NCBI GenBank assembly: GCA_964643885.1
Contig: CAZXUI010000052.1
Span: 1-32,558 of the forward strand
Length of the DNA stretch: 32,558 bases
From: CAADGL01 sp964643885
GTDB lineage: Bacteria > Planctomycetota > Phycisphaerae > UBA1845 > Fen-1342
Reading direction: 5' to 3'
How positions within the stretch are numbered: the first letter of the stretch is position 1; each line of letters starts with the position of its first letter. The notes beneath the pieces are model-generated. The model saw only the letters and a list, made by a program, of their open reading frames with translations, ran no database searches and had not been told where the DNA came from. Position numbers and translations under genes: made by a program. This document shows, piece after piece, positions 23,678 to 32,069 of this stretch.

Positions 23678-24820
23678 ATCCGGATCGTGGTAGAGCGTCG
23701 GCGCAGCGCGGACGGCGACACCGCCGGAGCTGAGCACGACGCCGCGGACGACGGCGTTGTCGCTGAACTCGACGGAGCCTTGGGCGTACACCAGTCCGTG
23801 GACCTCGCTGGGGTACGTGTCGATCTGGTCCGTGTCGGAGTGGCCGCTGTACGGCACCGCGGCCGGGTTGAAGTTCGTGGCCCAGTCGGCCTCGCGCAGG
23901 CCGCTCGCGCCGCCCGCGTACTTGAAGCGAAGCCCGCCGTTGACGATCAGCGTCGGCAGGTCCTTCCGAACGGGGTGCAGGAAGACGGCCGTGTCGAGCT
24001 CGACGGTCCTGCCCGGACAGTCGACGATCAGCGTGCCGTGGATTCGGATACCCTTGATCGACAGATCTTGCCCGCCGGTGTTGATGTAGTAAATGCCGTC
24101 GGCGTTGGTCAGGCCCCAGGGCGTATATGCCGGACCGATGGCCGTCTTTTCGAGCGCACTGACGAACGGCAGCGCGGTCGCCCGGTCTCGGTACGTCTGG
24201 AAGACGGTCGATTCGGGCAGGTCCTTGAGCGGACCGGGGACGGTGGCCGTGCCCGACGCCGGTGCGAATCCCACCAGCGCCTGCGCGTGCAGGTCGCCGC
24301 GGATCGTGCCGTTATTGTAGGCCGTGCCGTTGGTGGAGGCCGGCGCGCCGCTCACATTCAGCGTTCGAAGCAGGTCTACGACGAGCGCGTTCTCCGAGTG
24401 AATCGCTGTGTTCAGCGCGTCCAGCGGTCCGAGCTGCGGCACGAGCGTGACCTCGAGCATCGTCCGGGCGTCGCCGAGGTAGCCGATGCCGCGCAGGATG
24501 ACGCTGTCCTCGTGCGAATCGGTGATGTCACCGTCCAGGTCGATCGCCTCGATCGAGATACTTCCCAACCCGAGCGGGAAGCGGTCTTTCCAGAGGCCCT
24601 GGCCGCGGTTCGTGCGCCAGTCGGGGTCCGACGCGATGTAGAGCATGGCCAGGTCGATCGCCGCGCGGCTGAGCGTCATGGCGCCCGTCGCGCTGCTCGT
24701 CACATCGGCGCCTTCGCGCTGCGTGCGGACGGCGACGAGCGCGGAGAGGCCGACGACGGATACGATCATGGCCGTGCCGAGCACGGCGAAGTACATGCTG
24801 GCTCGCGGTCGCTGAATCAT
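23591..24820 (-). CDS. PilX/GspK-like pilus assembly protein, last gene of the pseudopilin operon
   Basis: 409 aa from ATG 24820, with GAGG seven bases upstream and a 22-base gap from the gene before it. One N-terminal membrane helix (RPRASMYFAVLGTAMIVSVVGLSAL, residues 5-29) is followed by a large periplasmic or surface domain. There is no G/A-(F/W/L)-T-L-x-E prepilin site; such non-methylated helix proteins resemble PilX or GspK-type minor pilins of planctomycete secretion clusters. The domain has repeated beta-type segments (LRGIGYLGDARTMLEVTL; IKGIRIHGTLIVDC; VHGLVYAQGSVEFSDNAVVRGVVLSSGG), resembling a beta-solenoid or polymer-forming fold. It ends in PESWRRV, which looks like a genuine terminus. 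Function beyond the pilus-like context is unknown. Confidence 0.65.
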   Translation of the reverse strand: MIQRPRASMYFAVLGTAMIVSVVGLSALVAVRTQREGADVTSSATGAMTLSRAAIDLAMLYIASDPDWRTNRGQGLWKDRFPLGLGSISIEAIDLDGDITDSHEDSVILRGIGYLGDARTMLEVTLVPQLGPLDALNTAIHSENALVVDLLRTLNVSGAPASTNGTAYNNGTIRGDLHAQALVGFAPASGTATVPGPLKDLPESTVFQTYRDRATALPFVSALEKTAIGPAYTPWGLTNADGIYYINTGGQDLSIKGIRIHGTLIVDCPGRTVELDTAVFLHPVRKDLPTLIVNGGLRFKYAGGASGLREADWATNFNPAAVPYSGHSDTDQIDTYPSEVHGLVYAQGSVEFSDNAVVRGVVLSSGGVAVRAAPTLYHDPDLFNSPPAGFTAVKSMAVAPESWRRVASP

Positions 24821-24842
24821 CTGGGCCCTCGGGTTGCGCAGC

Positions 24843-25649
24843 TCACAGCAGTTTCAGAACGCCGCCGATCAGGCCGGTTTCGGGGTCGGCCTCGACGGGG
24901 TATCCGGTCCGCAGGCCGACCTTCTCGGCCAGGACGCGGCCGTTGAATTTCACAGTCACGGTGATTCGCTTGATCCGCGTGTCGGAGCCGGACGAGAGGT
25001 TCAGGTTCGACGGATCGGCCCAGGCGACGGTGACGCTCCTCTCCCAGCCGTCGAAGCCCGCGAGGGCCGTGCCGTCGCGAGCCTCGGGGGGAGACTCGCT
25101 CCAGCCGTGGTAGTCGTCGACGTCGTCGAAGAGGCTGCGGTCGCCCGTGGAGGCCTCGGTGGCGTTTCGGCCGAAGCTGCCGGGCGCGAATTCCGGATCC
25201 TCGTACTGTTGTTCAAGGATCTCATCCATGAGATCCTGTGCAAGCAGCGCCGCCCGGCCGCGCTCGGCGGTGTCACGGGCGGTCGCGCGGCTGGCGCCGA
25301 CGGTGTTGAGCGCGGCGACGAGCATGACGCTGACGATCAACATCGACATGACGGCCTCCACCAGCGTGAGCGCCGCGTACCGGTGACCAATGCTGCGCTG
25401 AGAATGGGGGACCGGTCTCTGACCGGTCACTGGACGACCGGTCTCCGACCGGTCGCGCGGCTGCCCTGCCGACGGCTCATGGGGGACCGGTCTCTGACCG
25501 GTCACTGGACGACCGGTCTCCGACCGGTCGCGCGGCTGCCCTGCCGACGGCGGTTCGTGTCCCCAGGGCCCGCCGGCTTTCATCAAAGATGGCGATCTCG
25601 CCAATCGTGTCGCCCTCGTGCGAATTCGTCGGGGAGTGTTCATGCTCAC
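24843..25649 (-). CDS. Prepilin-type protein (GspI-like) with a repeat element inside its leader
   Basis: 268 aa from GTG 25649 (overlaps the upstream TGA; ATG 25643 is also possible). The prepilin signature is RYAA-LTLVEAVMSMLIVSVMLVAAL near residue 91, with Ala at -1 and Glu at +5, then a domain with DLMDEILEQQYEDPEF typical of GspI/GspJ-like minor pseudopilins. The leader is about 90 residues instead of 6-20, because codons about 13-83 are encoded by a dispersed palindromic element (25402-25613), including a 25-residue unit repeated twice (PSAGQPRDRSETGRPVTGQR). No ATG, GTG or TTG lies between the element and the signature; only an ATT codon does. Prepilin peptidase would remove the whole insert if it still recognises the site. 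Confidence 0.75.
   Translation of the reverse strand: MSMNTPRRIRTRATRLARSPSLMKAGGPWGHEPPSAGQPRDRSETGRPVTGQRPVPHEPSAGQPRDRSETGRPVTGQRPVPHSQRSIGHRYAALTLVEAVMSMLIVSVMLVAALNTVGASRATARDTAERGRAALLAQDLMDEILEQQYEDPEFAPGSFGRNATEASTGDRSLFDDVDDYHGWSESPPEARDGTALAGFDGWERSVTVAWADPSNLNLSSGSDTRIKRITVTVKFNGRVLAEKVGLRTGYPVEADPETGLIGGVLKLL
25402..25613. repeat. Dispersed palindromic element, two 75-bp tandem units, inside a prepilin gene
   Basis: Units at 25402-25476 and 25477-25551 are near identical. Each holds two 8+3+8 hairpins built from the self-complementary word GACCGGTC (loops TCT/TCC), then GCGCGGCTGCCCTGCCGACGG. A unique tail follows (GGTTCGTGTCCCC, then TTTCATCAAAGATGGCGATC). The tail and hairpins match the element at 31741-31981 in order and orientation. 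The 75-bp period is 25 codons, so the minus-strand frame stays open. Confidence 0.88.
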
Positions 25650-26731
25650 AGCTCCGGGACGTTGAGGATGGAAACCGAGGTTTGCATCGGCGCGCCCGGC
25701 CGGTCAGCCGTTTCGAGTTTCACATGGACGCGCAGCATGTAACTGTGCGTGATCGGATCGGGCGTCGAGCGCGTTGTGACCGTCCCGTAGATCTCGTACA
25801 GCAGCGAGCGCGACGAGGAGCGGAACCAGCTTTCGTCTTCGCCGCCCATTCTTGCGAGCCCGTCCTGGCCGCCGGCGTTGTCGTAGTTCAGCTCGCAGAC
25901 GTCCGCGTCGTTGACGTTCGTAACGACGGTCAGGCACAGCGCCGTACCGGGCGCGAGACTGGTCAGCTTGGTGAAGCTCAGATTCTGCCAGGCGTAGGAC
26001 GAGGTCAAGGACGATTCCGCCACGAGCTGCTCGTCCAGCACCGTGGACTGCGGGGTCCCGTCCCCCAGCGCGGGGCGAATCTGCACGGCCGCCACACCGT
26101 CAAGCGCCCCGCGCGACCGCATCCGCAGGCGGGCGCGGGTGATCTTCCAACTGATCGTGTCGACCGGCAGCGCAGGGGCGAAATACTGCCCGGCCGAATC
26201 CGACGACGTAATGGCGAAATCGGCCGAGCTGTTGGCCAGCGAGTGGCCCGAGAGAAGTGTCTCGCCGCTCTCGGTATCCGCCGGATCGAACGTCTCGGTC
26301 CAACTGTGCATGTCGTAGGCGAAGCCCAGGTCGGCGACGCCGGCGGCGACCTCGACCGCCTTTCCGCTGTTGACGCGGCGCGTGAGCGGGTCGCCGGGCG
26401 TGCCCGACCAGGCGTAGCTGATCGTCTCCGGGTTGCCGTCGTTGTCGCGGTCGGCGACCGTGAACGTCACCGCCCGTGCGGTGTAGGTGGAGAACCCGGT
26501 CGCAGCGGTCAGGTCGGCGGCCATCTCCTGAAGGGCGATGGCCGTATCGCTGGCGCGGGCCGTCGGGTCGTCGCGGGTCGGCACCGCCTTGCTGGCGACG
26601 AGGATGGCCGAGCCCAGGCCGACCATCAGGATCGACATGATGCCGGCGGAGACGACGATCTCCGCCAGCGTCCAGCCGGGCCACCGTCGACCGCGGCCGA
26701 TGGGCCTGCGACGATGCTTGTTTGTGCTCAT
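25646..26731 (-). CDS. Prepilin-type protein, copy 2 of a tandem duplication
   Basis: 361 aa from ATG 26731. That start gives the same length (361) and the same leader length (19 residues) as the neighbouring copy. Signature: RRWPG-WTLAEIVVSAGIMSILMVGLGSAI, with Gly -1 and Glu +5. The rest is a large extracytoplasmic domain with conserved blocks ASDTAIALQEMAADLTAATG, AVTFTVADRDNDG, ETISYAWSG and DPLTRRVN. A longer frame opens upstream at ATG 26854, nine bases after a strong GGAGGT (26864-26869), so a long-leader form is possible; the 26732-26856 part looks non-coding. It resembles GspJ/PilW-like minor pseudopilins by position. Its stop overlaps the start of the next gene (GTGA). Confidence 0.82.
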   Translation of the reverse strand: MSTNKHRRRPIGRGRRWPGWTLAEIVVSAGIMSILMVGLGSAILVASKAVPTRDDPTARASDTAIALQEMAADLTAATGFSTYTARAVTFTVADRDNDGNPETISYAWSGTPGDPLTRRVNSGKAVEVAAGVADLGFAYDMHSWTETFDPADTESGETLLSGHSLANSSADFAITSSDSAGQYFAPALPVDTISWKITRARLRMRSRGALDGVAAVQIRPALGDGTPQSTVLDEQLVAESSLTSSYAWQNLSFTKLTSLAPGTALCLTVVTNVNDADVCELNYDNAGGQDGLARMGGEDESWFRSSSRSLLYEIYGTVTTRSTPDPITHSYMLRVHVKLETADRPGAPMQTSVSILNVPEL

Positions 26732-26856
26732 GAGGGGATCTCGACTCAGAGAAGTGTGCAGCGCCGACTGCCGGAGCAGCGTCGCCGTAAAGGGATCGAG
26801 CACTTCGAGGTGCGGACACCGGGAACTGAGCAACGGAAGGTGCGCGAGATTCATCT

Positions 26857-27942
26857 TCACCACACCTCCGGTGTATTCATAATCGAGGCGGAAGTACGCA
26901 GGGGCCGTCCGACATCGTCGGTGCTTTGAAGAGCAACGTGTACCCGCAGAACATGATTGTGCGTCACCGGCGCGGGCGTGTTGCGCGTCGTCACCGTTCC
27001 GTACAGCTCATAGACCAGCGACCGTGCGGAGAAAAGGACCCAGCCCGATTCACCGTTCGAGGTCGCCACGAGATTCGATCCGCCGCCCGTGTCGTAGAGA
27101 ACCTCCCCGGCGTAGGTGTCGTCGACGTTCATGACGATCGTCAGGCAGACGGCCGCGCCCGGCGACAGGCTCGTCGACTTCGAAAAACTGATCGTCTGCC
27201 AGGTGAAACCCGCCGGAAGCGCCGACTCGGACACGAGCTGCTGGTCGAGCACCGTCGCTTGCGGCCGGCCGTCGGCCGCCGCGGGGCGAATCTGCACGGC
27301 GGCCACGCCGCTCTGCGTGCCGCGATAGCGCATCTGAAGCCGGGCGCGGGTGATCCTCCAGCTTACGGCGTCGACGGGCATGGACACTGGAAGATACTGA
27401 CCGACGAAGGAGCTGGACGTGATCGAATAGCTGACCGCGCTGCGGGGTGTCGTGTACGCGGCCAGAAGCGTCTCGCTGCTCTCGGTGTCGACGGGGTCGA
27501 ACGTTTCCGTCCAACTGTGCGTGTCGTAGCCGAGCGAGAAGCTGTTCAGGCTGGGGGCGACGACGACCGTCCTGCCGCCGTTGACGCGGCGCGTCAGCGG
27601 GTCGCCGGGACTGCCCGACCAGGCGTAGCTGATCGTCTCCGGGCTGCCGTCGTTGTCGCGGTCGGCGACGGTGAAGGTCACCGCCCGCGACGTGTACGCC
27701 GTGAAGCCCGTCGCGGCCGTCAGATCGGCGGCCATCTCCTGGAGCGCGATGGCCGTGTCGCTGGCGCGGGCCGCCGGGTCGTCGCGGGTCGGGACGGCCT
27801 TGCTGGCGACGATTATGGTCGAACCTAGGCCCAACATCAGTATCGACATGACGCCGGTCGAGACGACGGCCTCGGCCAGCGTCCACGCCGGACGCTTCAG
27901 GTCGCGTGTCCTTTGGCCAATCGTCCCGCACGGGCGGCTCAT
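26857..27942 (-). CDS. Prepilin-type protein, copy 1 of a tandem duplication
   Basis: 361 aa from ATG 27942, overlapping the GspH-like stop (ATGA). Signature LKRPA-WTLAEAVVSTGVMSILMLGLGS at residues 16-41, with Ala -1, Trp +1 and Glu +5. The mature part shares most of its sequence with the next gene down, including ASKAVPTRDDP, ALQEMAADLTAATG, TFTVADRDNDG and YGTVTTRNTP. The middle part is a beta-rich domain (SWRITRARLQMRYRG, AAVQIRPA, AVCLTIVMNVDD) that looks like a jelly-roll or carbohydrate-binding fold. Such modules sit at the tip of type II secretion pseudopili or type IV pili; the exact role is unknown. Confidence 0.82.
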   Translation of the reverse strand: MSRPCGTIGQRTRDLKRPAWTLAEAVVSTGVMSILMLGLGSTIIVASKAVPTRDDPAARASDTAIALQEMAADLTAATGFTAYTSRAVTFTVADRDNDGSPETISYAWSGSPGDPLTRRVNGGRTVVVAPSLNSFSLGYDTHSWTETFDPVDTESSETLLAAYTTPRSAVSYSITSSSFVGQYLPVSMPVDAVSWRITRARLQMRYRGTQSGVAAVQIRPAAADGRPQATVLDQQLVSESALPAGFTWQTISFSKSTSLSPGAAVCLTIVMNVDDTYAGEVLYDTGGGSNLVATSNGESGWVLFSARSLVYELYGTVTTRNTPAPVTHNHVLRVHVALQSTDDVGRPLRTSASIMNTPEVW

Positions 27943-28442
27943 ATTCCGATCTCGATGACGTTATCCGGCGGTTCCGTTTCCGACGTCGTGATCTCACCGC
28001 TGGCGGCGTCGAGCACCACCCAGCGGATCTCATCGCCCACACGAATCTCGACCTTGCCGCCGCTGTCGGGCTCACCGAATCCGTTGAACGTCACGCTCGC
28101 ATCGCCGCCGAATACCACCTCTCCCAGCCTGGCCAGGTAGGGCTCGCGCGAGAGCGCCACGCGGTACGTCTGCGACGGGCGGTCCGGATCCGGGATGCCG
28201 GCCAGCGTGTAGCCGTGCGAAGCGGTGTTGAAGCTGACCGTGCGGGCCGCACTGGCCGCCTTGGCGTCGCGCTGGGCGCGCAGCAGGTCGGCCGCGACAC
28301 GGCGGGCCGCCGCCTCGACCCGCCAGCGGACCAGGCTGGCGCTGTAGCGCGGAATCGCGATCGACGCCAGCAGGCCGATCGTAACGATCACGATCAGCAG
28401 CTCGACCAGCGAAAACGCCGGTACCGGACCGCGCAGTTTCAT
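27939..28442 (-). CDS. GspH-like prepilin, first gene of the pseudopilin operon
   Basis: 167 aa from ATG 28442; GGAGAG (28451-28456 on the minus strand) at eight bases decides this start over a much longer open frame. Classic type IV prepilin N-terminus: MKLRGPVPA-FSLVELLIVIVTIGLLASIAIPRY, cleaved after Ala 9, with Phe +1 and Glu +5. A long alpha helix (VEAAARRVAADLLRAQRDAKAA) and a beta domain follow, as in GspH/FimT. Minor pseudopilins of this kind start assembly of the type II secretion pseudopilus. Four further genes follow with overlapping or short junctions, and a secretin gene lies divergently 319 bp away. Confidence 0.88.
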   Translation of the reverse strand: MKLRGPVPAFSLVELLIVIVTIGLLASIAIPRYSASLVRWRVEAAARRVAADLLRAQRDAKAASAARTVSFNTASHGYTLAGIPDPDRPSQTYRVALSREPYLARLGEVVFGGDASVTFNGFGEPDSGGKVEIRVGDEIRWVVLDAASGEITTSETEPPDNVIEIGI

Positions 28443-28761
28443 GCCAGTGACTCTCCACCCTGATCGCGGCCGGCGGTGCGCAGGACGGCGCATCGCAAGC
28501 TCCACCTTGTGGGGGTATCGACCCGTGACGGGCGCTGCTTGGATAGCGCGGGGCTCCCGCGCGGCCCGGTCTCGTGGACCGCCAAGCAGGAAGTGCGCCC
28601 GCGGCCTGCCCCGCCGCCGCTCGGATCGGCCGCGGCCCCATAAAGACCGCCCGGATCGACCGCCGATCAAAAGGGGTCGAGAGGGCGCATGGTGTCCGCT
28701 TCGCGCCGCCGGACCGGGCGATCTGCGGGAGTCTCGCCCGTCCGGAAAGCTGGGCCGCAGG
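28443..28761. other. Divergent intergenic region between pseudopilin and secretin operons
   Basis: 319 bp presumably holding both promoters. I find no convincing -35/-10 pair on either strand; CATAAAG near 28640 is the most AT-rich spot. The frames that stay open here are Arg/Pro-rich and look like GC-driven artefacts. No repeat of the families seen elsewhere is obvious. Confidence 0.5.
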
Positions 28762-30627
28762 ATGGTGAGTTCGATGGAATCGTGGGCAAGGCAGATTCGC
28801 CGTGGGCGGGGTCCGCTGCCCGTGCTGCTTTGTGCGCTGCTGCCCTGGGCCGCGGCGCAGGGAATGCAGGACACGAACGGCGGCGACCCGGCGGCGGCCG
28901 GGACGACGACGGCGCCGGTCGCCCGCTCGGAGACGGGTCTGCTCGACGTGCACGTGCGCGAGACGGACCTCGCGACGGTTCTGGAGATGCTCAGCTACGA
29001 GGCGCGGACGAACATCGTCGCCAGCACGAGCGTCCGCGGGGCGGTCTCCGCCAACCTCTACGGCGTCACGCTCGAAAACGCGCTCGATGCACTGCTGCGG
29101 CCGAACAAGTTCGCCTACCAGCGCGTGGGCAACACGTATTTCGTCGGGACGCACGAAGAGATGGCGGCGCATCTTCCGCCGCCGGTCGTGCGCATCTACC
29201 GGCTCAAGTACATCTCGCGGATCGAGGCCGTCGGCGCGGTCAGAGCGCTGCTCGGCGAAGCGGGAGAAGTGACGGCCTCTGCGGCCGGGACGGGCGACAC
29301 GGCCGCCCAGAACGAGCACGACGCGACCGACCTGAGCACCGACTATCTGATCGTTCGCGGGCGGCCGGACGTGCACGCGGCCGTCGACGAGCTGCTGCGG
29401 ATCATCGACGTGCGGCCCAAGCAGGTCCTGATCGAGGCGACCATTCTGCGGGCGACGCTCAACGAGGGGAACGAGCTGGGGATCGATTTCACACTGCTGG
29501 GTGGCGTGGATTTCGAGAACGTGGCCAGCGTCAGCAACGCATCGAGCGACGTCACGACCGGTCTGCTGCCGTCGGAGCAGCTTCAGAACACGACGCTCAA
29601 CGTGAACACGGGCTTCACCGCCGATGTATCCCCCGGCGGACTGGCCTTCGGCATCATCAGCAACAACATCGGAATCTTCCTGCGGGCGCTCGAAGACATC
29701 ACCGACGTCGTCGTCGTGGCCAACCCGAAGGTCATCGCGCTCAACAAGCAGGAGGCGCAGGTCATCGTCGGCCGGCGCGACGGCTACCTGACCACCACGG
29801 TCACCGAGACCGCCGCCGTGCAGACGGTCGAGTTCCTCGAGACGGGCACGCAGATCAAGATCCGCCCCGTCATCAACGACGACGGCACGGTGCGGCTGTG
29901 GGTTCACCCCAAGGACAGCAACGGCGGCCTGACCGCATCGAACCTGCCCTTCGAGGAGACGACCGAGGCGCAGGCCAGCATCCTGGTGGAGGACGGCCAC
30001 ACGGTGCTGATCGGCGGACTCTTCCGCGAGCGCACGCTCTCATCGCGCCGCCAGATTCCCGGATTCGGCAGCATTCCCGGCCTGGGCGTGCTCTTTCAGA
30101 ACACGATCGACCAGACGATCCGCGAGGAAGTGATCGTGCTGCTGACGGTGCACGTGCTCAAGGACACGCCCGCCGAGCAGGAGCGCTTCGCCGAAATTCG
30201 CGACGACATCGAGCGGATTCGCATCGGCCTGCGGCGCGGGCTCTTCGGCCTGGGACGCGAGCGGCTCGCCCAGGCGTACTACCAGGAGGCCGTCCGGCAG
30301 GCCGAGCGCGGCGAGAACTGCCTGGCGGAGCTGAACGCCCGCATGGCCCTCCACAACCAGCCCAAGCACGCCGGCGCCATGCGGCTGCTCGAGCGCGTCA
30401 TGCACCGCCGTCTGTGGGACAGCGACGGATCGCGGATCCGCACCCTCGTCACCGAGCTGATCGATATCGATCGCTCCCCCGCCGCACCGCCCGAGCCGCC
30501 GCCCTACTTCGGCCGGCCGATCCAGGAATTCCGCCTCGAGGAACCCGTCGAGATTGAAGAGACGCCCCAGCAAACGCCGCCGGCACCGGAGCCCGAGCCG
30601 GAACTCGACGAACCGGAGAACAAATGA
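28762..30627 (+). CDS. Outer membrane secretin (GspD/PilQ family)
   Basis: 621 aa from ATG 28762 (a second ATG at 28774 is possible). The N-terminus is a signal peptide: basic SWARQIRRGRG, hydrophobic PLPVLLCALLPWAAA, then AQG. Domains: a STN/N0-like segment (LDVHVRETDLATVLEMLSYE near 55), N1-type domains (YRLKYISRIEAVGAVRALLG near 147; DYLIVRGRPDVHAAVDELL near 193), and the secretin core from about 220 (QVLIEATILRATLNEGNELG), with VVVVANPKVIALNKQEA, the VEDGHTVLIGGLFRE strand and the signature IPGFGSIPGLGVLF near 432. A C-terminal tail rich in Pro/Glu follows, with TPR-like helices before it. It forms the outer-membrane channel for the pseudopilus encoded divergently. The stop overlaps the next ATG (ATGA). 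Confidence 0.93.
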   Translation: MVSSMESWARQIRRGRGPLPVLLCALLPWAAAQGMQDTNGGDPAAAGTTTAPVARSETGLLDVHVRETDLATVLEMLSYEARTNIVASTSVRGAVSANLYGVTLENALDALLRPNKFAYQRVGNTYFVGTHEEMAAHLPPPVVRIYRLKYISRIEAVGAVRALLGEAGEVTASAAGTGDTAAQNEHDATDLSTDYLIVRGRPDVHAAVDELLRIIDVRPKQVLIEATILRATLNEGNELGIDFTLLGGVDFENVASVSNASSDVTTGLLPSEQLQNTTLNVNTGFTADVSPGGLAFGIISNNIGIFLRALEDITDVVVVANPKVIALNKQEAQVIVGRRDGYLTTTVTETAAVQTVEFLETGTQIKIRPVINDDGTVRLWVHPKDSNGGLTASNLPFEETTEAQASILVEDGHTVLIGGLFRERTLSSRRQIPGFGSIPGLGVLFQNTIDQTIREEVIVLLTVHVLKDTPAEQERFAEIRDDIERIRIGLRRGLFGLGRERLAQAYYQEAVRQAERGENCLAELNARMALHNQPKHAGAMRLLERVMHRRLWDSDGSRIRTLVTELIDIDRSPAAPPEPPPYFGRPIQEFRLEEPVEIEETPQQTPPAPEPEPELDEPENK

Positions 30628-31727
30628 TGTGGCGCGCGAGTCTGGTCTCGACAAAGCGGGCGGCCGCGATCCTGGCGGCGGCGATCGTGATCCTGACCGC
30701 CGGCGGCTGCCAGCTCTCCGGCAATAACAACCGCGCCGCGGCACAGGAGCGCTGGGACACCGTGCGCTCACGCGTCAAGGCCAAGCTGGCCGCCGATCAG
30801 CTCGCGGCCGGTCACGTCGAGGCGGCCGCCGCCACCGTCAACGAAGCCGTCCGGCTCGATCCCGGCAGCGCGGAGCTGCGGCTGCTCGAGGCCCGTGTGC
30901 GGCTGGCCGAGGGAAACGGCGCCGCGGCGCGGGCGCTGCTGGAGCGGATCGCGGCCCAGGGGCTGTTGCGGGCGGAAATCGAGCACCTGTTGGGGGTGGC
31001 CGAGGCGCAGGCCGGTCGCTGGGAGGCGGCCGTCGCCCACTTCGAGCGCGCGGCCGAGCAGGACCCGGCCGAGCTCGATTACCTGCTGGCCCTGACGGAG
31101 ACGCTGCGGCAGATGGGCCGGGCGGGCCATGCGCTCGCGCGGCTGGAGGCGGCCGAGTCGCGCTTCGGCTGGTCGCGCGACTACCAGGCGGCGCTGGCGG
31201 ATTGCCTGGAGCAGCTCGAGCGCTGGTCCGAGGCGGCCAGTGCGTGGCGTAAGGCATCCGGCGGCCAGGGGCCGGACATCGGCGGCAAAGCGCGCCTGGC
31301 GGCCGCGCTCTATCGCGCGCAGCGCTACGAGGAGGCGGCCGACCTGCTCGTGGAGCTGTGCGACGGCGACGCGGCCCTGGTGCCCGCCTGGCAGCGGGTC
31401 ATGCTGGCCCGGACGATGCTGGAGCTCGGCCGGCCGGACGCGGCCCGCGTGCAGGCGACGCTGGTTTTGCAGCGCGAGCCGCGCGATGCGGGGGCGCTGC
31501 GCGTTCTGGCGGAGATCGCGGCGCGGCTGGGGCAATTCCAGCAGGCGGCCGAGCTGGCCGGCAGCGCGCTACAGGCGGCGCCGGAGGATGTTCCAACGCT
31601 GGAGCTGGCGGCGGCGCTGGCCTATCGGGCCGAGCACACGGCACAGGCGGCGCTGCTGGCGACGCGTCTCGCAGCGCTCGACCCGGGCAATGCGGTCGCC
31701 GCAAAGGTTCTCTCCCAAACCCCCTGA
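30624..31727 (+). CDS. TPR lipoprotein, probable secretin partner
   Basis: 367 aa from ATG 30624. Type II signal peptide: KRAAAILAAAIVILTAGGC, with lipobox TAGGC and the lipid-bearing Cys near residue 29. The mature protein is a superhelix of about eight tetratricopeptide-like repeats (AAAATVNEAVRLDPGSAELR; WEAAVAHFERAAEQDPAELD; YEEAADLLVELCDGDAAL; FQQAAELAGSALQAAPEDVP). TPR lipoproteins such as PilF/PilW act as pilotins that guide secretin assembly, and the ATGA overlap with the secretin gene fits that, but a general scaffold role is possible. Followed directly by repeat DNA. Confidence 0.82.
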   Translation: MMWRASLVSTKRAAAILAAAIVILTAGGCQLSGNNNRAAAQERWDTVRSRVKAKLAADQLAAGHVEAAAATVNEAVRLDPGSAELRLLEARVRLAEGNGAAARALLERIAAQGLLRAEIEHLLGVAEAQAGRWEAAVAHFERAAEQDPAELDYLLALTETLRQMGRAGHALARLEAAESRFGWSRDYQAALADCLEQLERWSEAASAWRKASGGQGPDIGGKARLAAALYRAQRYEEAADLLVELCDGDAALVPAWQRVMLARTMLELGRPDAARVQATLVLQREPRDAGALRVLAEIAARLGQFQQAAELAGSALQAAPEDVPTLELAAALAYRAEHTAQAALLATRLAALDPGNAVAAKVLSQTP

Positions 31728-31740
31728 TTCGCTGCTCCGA

Positions 31741-31981
31741 GAAATGGGGGACCGGCCTCTGGCCGGTCACTGGGCGACCGGTCTCCGACCGGTCACTGGG
31801 GGACCGGCCTCCGGCCGGTCACTGGGCGACCGGTCTCTGGCCGGTCACTGGGGGACCGGCCTCTGGCCGGTCACTGGGCGACCGGTCTCCGACCGGTCGC
31901 GGGGGTGCCCTGCCGCCGGCTTTTCGCGTCGGCGGGGCCAGCCGATTTTCATCCAAAATGGCGATCGCCCCCAATCGGGTG
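31741..31981. repeat. Dispersed palindromic element with six hairpins at 26-bp period
   Basis: Hairpins start at 31750, 31776, 31802, 31828, 31854 and 31880. Each has 8+3+8 geometry (GACCGGCC/GGCCGGTC or GACCGGTC/GACCGGTC; loops TCT or TCC), separated by ACTGGGGG or ACTGGGC; the fourth has one G-T wobble. A tail follows (GGTGCCCTGCCGCCGGC, then TTTTCATCCAAAATGGCGATC) that matches 25402-25613. Confidence 0.9.
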
Positions 31982-32046
31982 GTCTGCCTGCCCCGATCGG
32001 GTGGTCTGCCTGTCTTGATCGGGTGGTCTGCCTGTCTTGATCGGGT
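31973..32046. repeat. 22-bp tandem repeat, about 3.4 copies
   Basis: Copies start at 31973, 31995, 32017 and 32039 (partial). Unit GATCGGGTGGTCTGCCTG plus TCTT (CCCC in the first copy). The last copy runs into the next hairpin. Confidence 0.88.
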
Positions 32047-32069
32047 GGTACGGGCGTCTCGCCCGTACC
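32047..32069. repeat. Perfect 10+3+10 hairpin
   Basis: GGTACGGGCG, loop TCT, CGCCCGTACC. CTTTGCTCC follows closely; compare the minus strand around 10675-10691. Confidence 0.85.

Noticed and set aside
28442..28874. Longer N-terminus for the GspH-like protein
   Set aside because: The extra sequence is Arg/Pro-rich, antisense to the secretin signal peptide, and a good ribosome-binding site precedes ATG 28442.
31741..31905. CRISPR-like regular array (26-bp period)
   Set aside because: The spacers are not unique; the whole unit repeats and the repeat is a short hairpin. No cas genes are nearby.
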